From Callaeas wilsoni (lineage: Eukaryota; Chordata; Aves; Passeriformes; Callaeidae), in assembly GCA_013398955.1 (NCBI GenBank), contig VWPU01008517.1, positions 1-64,000 of the forward strand: a stretch of DNA of 64,000 nucleotides, read 5' to 3'. How positions within the stretch are numbered: position 1 is the first letter of the stretch; each line of letters begins with the position of its first letter. The translations under genes were made by a program, and so were the position numbers. Below are positions 60,613-64,000 of the stretch, in pieces. The notes beneath the pieces are model-generated. The model made no database searches. It had not been told where the DNA came from and worked only from the letters and a program-made list of their open reading frames with translations.

Positions 60613-63600
60613 TTATTGTCGTTACTGTTGGAAAACTTGACTTCCAGTGGGATAATTTTGGGCTTTTCCTCTGCTCCCTCAGCATCCCGTGGGTGTTGAG
60701 CAGTCAGGAATCAGTGACTGTGCTAATGTAAATACTGCCTTGCATTGTAAGCTCTGTGTCCATGTGGGTTCACTTCCAGGTGCCATTCCACAGGGCCTGC
60801 TGTGCATTTTTCTGTCTGGCCCAAGCACCACTCAAAAGATATTTTCTAGTGAAGTTTTATGGTGTGACTGAAACTCTTCCAGCTTCCTAAACAGAACCAA
60901 GGACATGGGTTGCAATGTTGTGCTTCATAAGGTCGGGTTTCTGAATGGGACAAGGGTTAAATTGGCTTTTTGGAGCTCTTCCAGCACAATCTGCTATTTT
61001 CTGCCTTCTGCGTGACACAGCAGGTGGCAAGGCTTGCGTTCACCTTTTGTATCACATCTTGTAAGTGCGGAAGGAGCTTTATTTTTAACTGTGTCAGCTG
61101 CACAGCCCAATCACTAACTCACTGGGACACAGCAGGCTCAAATACACAGCCTTTCTTTCTCAGGTGCCTTGGTTATACATGCGTTTATACACATGTGCAG
61201 AAATTTCTGCCTCCCGTTTCTGGAAGTGACCGACCAGAGCTTCATCTTTGAAAGAAATCAATCCTGTTTCTCCCCATAAAAACTGCAACATGCAAAATCT
61301 TCTCTCTCCAATAGTAGCCACAGAAAAGAGACCGTTTTTGGCCTAGACGTGCTGAAATATATCTTGAGTTGCTCAATCAGTTTCTGATAGGAGCTGAGAT
61401 TTGATTTCATGGGATTCAAGATTAACCTTTCCTTATTAATCATTTTATAAAGTCTCAGAAGGGATTTGTGGTTTAAGTATTGTGCTTCTTTATTTTGCCC
61501 TCTATAAATCACTCTTTTTTTAAAAAAAAATACACTCTCTATAGATATATTTAACTTACCCCAAACAGAGAAAGGCAACTTTGAACTTGCCCCATTCTCC
61601 ACAGACTAATGCAGCGAGAGGGAATAAAGAGCAGTCTGGCATAATGCTTGTGACACCAGCAACTAAAGTTCAAACTAAAGGGCTTGAAACCAATATCTCT
61701 TTGATACTTTTTGTGGTTAAATCCATATTAGTGTCACACTTCAACATATAGCTCCAAAAGCAAGCAAGAACGGGCTCCTTTGTGAATTTTACCTCAGCTA
61801 AATGAGTAAAAATGATGGTGAGGGAGGGGAGGACTGCTTAGGTCTGATGTTAATTTTGTATATGTTTGAATAAGTCAATCAAAGCATTTCTGTTAAAATT
61901 TAAGCACAGAGGGAGGTATTTACACACTTGCAGGAGGAATGGGAGAAGTTAAACACCAACTATGTTGTTATTCAGGAGCTTTGTAGTTTGTAGTATTTCT
62001 AGAGACCAGTCTCTTTCTTCCTGATGTCTGTTTCCTTTGCTAGTGACATCAAAGTCCTTCATCATTCCCAAATCAATTTATGCTCTACGACCAGTAAAAA
62101 CATGGAAAAAAGTGAAGTCAGGTTTCTGCAGGGATGATCTCTTCAGGAAGGCTCTTCAGGTGACACTTCTGCCACTTTAGACCCATCAGGGGACAGCTGC
62201 TGGGGGTCTTTGCTCTTTTGCTTTGCTGCATGAATTCAATGGACTCTGAAAATGAGGTGATCTATCCTAAAACATTCATTTTCTTTACGGAGCAGGAATG
62301 ACCAAGCAAATCTTTCTACTGTTATAATGAGTTTCTCAAACAGCTTTTCTGTCACCTGACAAAAAGGAATTTTGCCAAACACTTGGACACCGCATGGACT
62401 ACACTTATGGGCCCTATGGAAAAAAATACAGTGAAGCACCACTGACTTTTCTGAAATCCTCAAGGTCTTTAAAGATCATTATTCACTGAAAAACTTACCC
62501 AAATATTGTCAGCTTATGATCATGTCATATTCCCATGCCACTTTTAAAGATACTATTTATATGGTCTCATTTATTTATTATACAGAATATAATTTTTTCG
62601 GGATGATGGATGTTCTAGGAAGTGAAGAGATGTAAAGAGGGTGACAGCAGGAGGCAATTCATATAAATGCACTGCTTGATCTTTTTCCATGGAAAATAGA
62701 GAAAACAAAACAAGTTACGTAAGGTTTTATCAGTTAAAATAATCAGATTTTACACTCAGTTTTAACCAAGACAATGGACAGTTAATAAATGATCTCATAT
62801 TAAATCTATATTTGGAGTCTTACTGAAACAAGCTCATTTCTCTGCAAATACAAGAACTGCCACTACTCTCTGTTTAAATCTGTCTGATCTACCAAAATAA
62901 ATCCATTTCCAACCAGTCAAGCAGGATGAATCCCTGTGTAGTAATCCATTCAAGCATGCAGATAACATCCATTATTTGATAGCAGCTTCTGGAACATTTG
63001 CTCCCAAAAGAAGGCATGCACTGACAAGATAAATAAAGTACAAACTCACCAGTTTTAATTCACTAAAAAGTAATGTTTGCAGGAAAGTGCTAATTTGCCC
63101 AAAGGTGACAAAAATAAGGTTTCACCTTGTAGTAGAAACGACAGGTGGGTGTAAAGAGATGAGAATGTGAAATCCTACAAATAACCTGCAAAGTCAGTTC
63201 TTCAATCTAAAATCACACAATTTTAGATCTTAATTTTGCCTGTAGGTGTCTGTTGGTTTCTTAAATTTCTTGCATCTTCTGTTGTCCTGGAACCACAGGA
63301 TATTAAACACTGCAGTATCAACCACAGGAATTAGTTGTTGTACTCCTGAAAAGTGAGTGTCCTGTGATTTGTACCAGATAACAGGGAATGATCAGCTCAG
63401 GGATCTCTGGAAACTTTCCTGTCTGGACCTGTAACCCACATGTGGTTATCAACCACACCCCGTAACCACGTCCCACAGGATTAGGTGTTTATGACAACCT
63501 GCTGGATTCAGAAACCTCATCTTTTTTATTTTATATTTATATTTTTAATTTTATTTACATAAATGCGTGTAAATATCTTAATTACTAACCTATTAATGAG

Positions 63601-64000
63601 ATATGCCAGTTTGTGTCTTATCAGCAGATGCAATGGGATAAAGATGATTATCTGCAAGTGCTGCCATCAGTCACCAGCCATAAACAGGACAATAAAGGGG
63701 GTTTGAGTGTCACATTCCTCCCCAAACACCTCCTTTAGATTAAACAACACAAGCTCCTTTTGTCAATTCCTCTGCCACGTCTCCACTGAATGAGTCTCTT
63801 TTGTGCGCTCAACTCCGCTGGAGGAATTTGGAGGAAGCAAAGGGAAAACATTTAATGATTTCAAGGTGCAGAAGATGAATAGTTTTGTCATTATCTATTG
63901 ATTGAACACGTATCTATGAACTATTCAAATGTTAATTTCATTACCATGAAATTAGGAAAAGCTCAGCAAACATCCATTTTAACATCCGTTTCTGCTGGTG
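60613..64000. other. Unique DNA, no gene seen
   Basis: No recognisable mobile element. Frames of up to 114 codons (61258-61602, minus) have no domain. The final kilobase is AT-rich with scattered TTTATT tracts. Confidence 0.5.

Noticed and set aside
1..64000. Search for tRNA, rRNA, mitochondrial insertions and cellular gene exons
   Set aside because: No recognisable tRNA arms, rRNA cores, mitochondrial coding stretches or known protein domains were seen on either strand by eye; a covariance-model and protein search would be needed to exclude short ones.

Overview
This window looks like gene-poor nuclear DNA from a bird, most likely a songbird. The main evidence is about 28 fragments of CR1-type LINE retrotransposons (15 on +, 13 on -), most of them 5'-truncated 3' ends of the avian form. 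Their 3' ends read like CCATTCTGGGATTCTGTGATT, the decayed octamer tail typical of CR1. Two solo-LTR-like sequences with avian endogenous-retrovirus architecture (TG...CA ends, TATA-like box, ATTAAA-like signal) support this. The rest is AT-rich single-copy DNA with microsatellites.

No protein-coding gene, rRNA, tRNA or CRISPR array could be supported. The open reading frames are short, lack recognisable domains, and mostly fall in CR1 copies or microsatellites. The longest (46374-46961, minus) resembles nothing I recognise. The window is best read as intergenic DNA or the inside of a very long intron. Sequence alone does not decide between these.

Layout. 1-7 kb is mostly unique DNA with two CR1 ends, an (AT)14 tract and a 24-bp segment at 890-913 copied exactly at 2702-2725. 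7.4-10 kb is a retroelement cluster: a CR1 end, a CR1 ORF2 remnant, another CR1 end, a solo LTR (9010-9562, minus) and a CR1 end of a different subfamily. 11-13 kb holds two CR1 copies, one the longest 3' fragment here. 13-22 kb is mostly unique; it has a degenerate LTR-like block (15228-15750), several AT-rich stretches that look like conserved noncoding elements, and an exon-like GC-richer block (21682-21900). 22-35 kb is unique DNA with scattered CR1 ends. 34-38 kb has an AGAT array, a long GGAA array and an AT-palindrome-rich tract. A second LTR lies at 38211-38708 (minus). 39-48 kb is rich in CR1, including a fossil of the reverse-transcriptase region (43400-43950), and ends in a polypyrimidine tract (48149-48332). 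48-64 kb is mostly unique, with five further CR1 ends by 60.0 kb, another at 60.3 kb, and three perfect tandem copies of a 50-bp unit (60463-60612).

I found no convincing new biological system. The points most worth checking are the templated 24-bp insertion, the LTR with a duplicated edge and adjoining open frame, the exon-like block, the candidate conserved noncoding stretches, and the likely length-variable GGAA and 50-bp arrays. Subfamily names and exact repeat edges need a repeat library; edges given here are good to about 10-20 bases.
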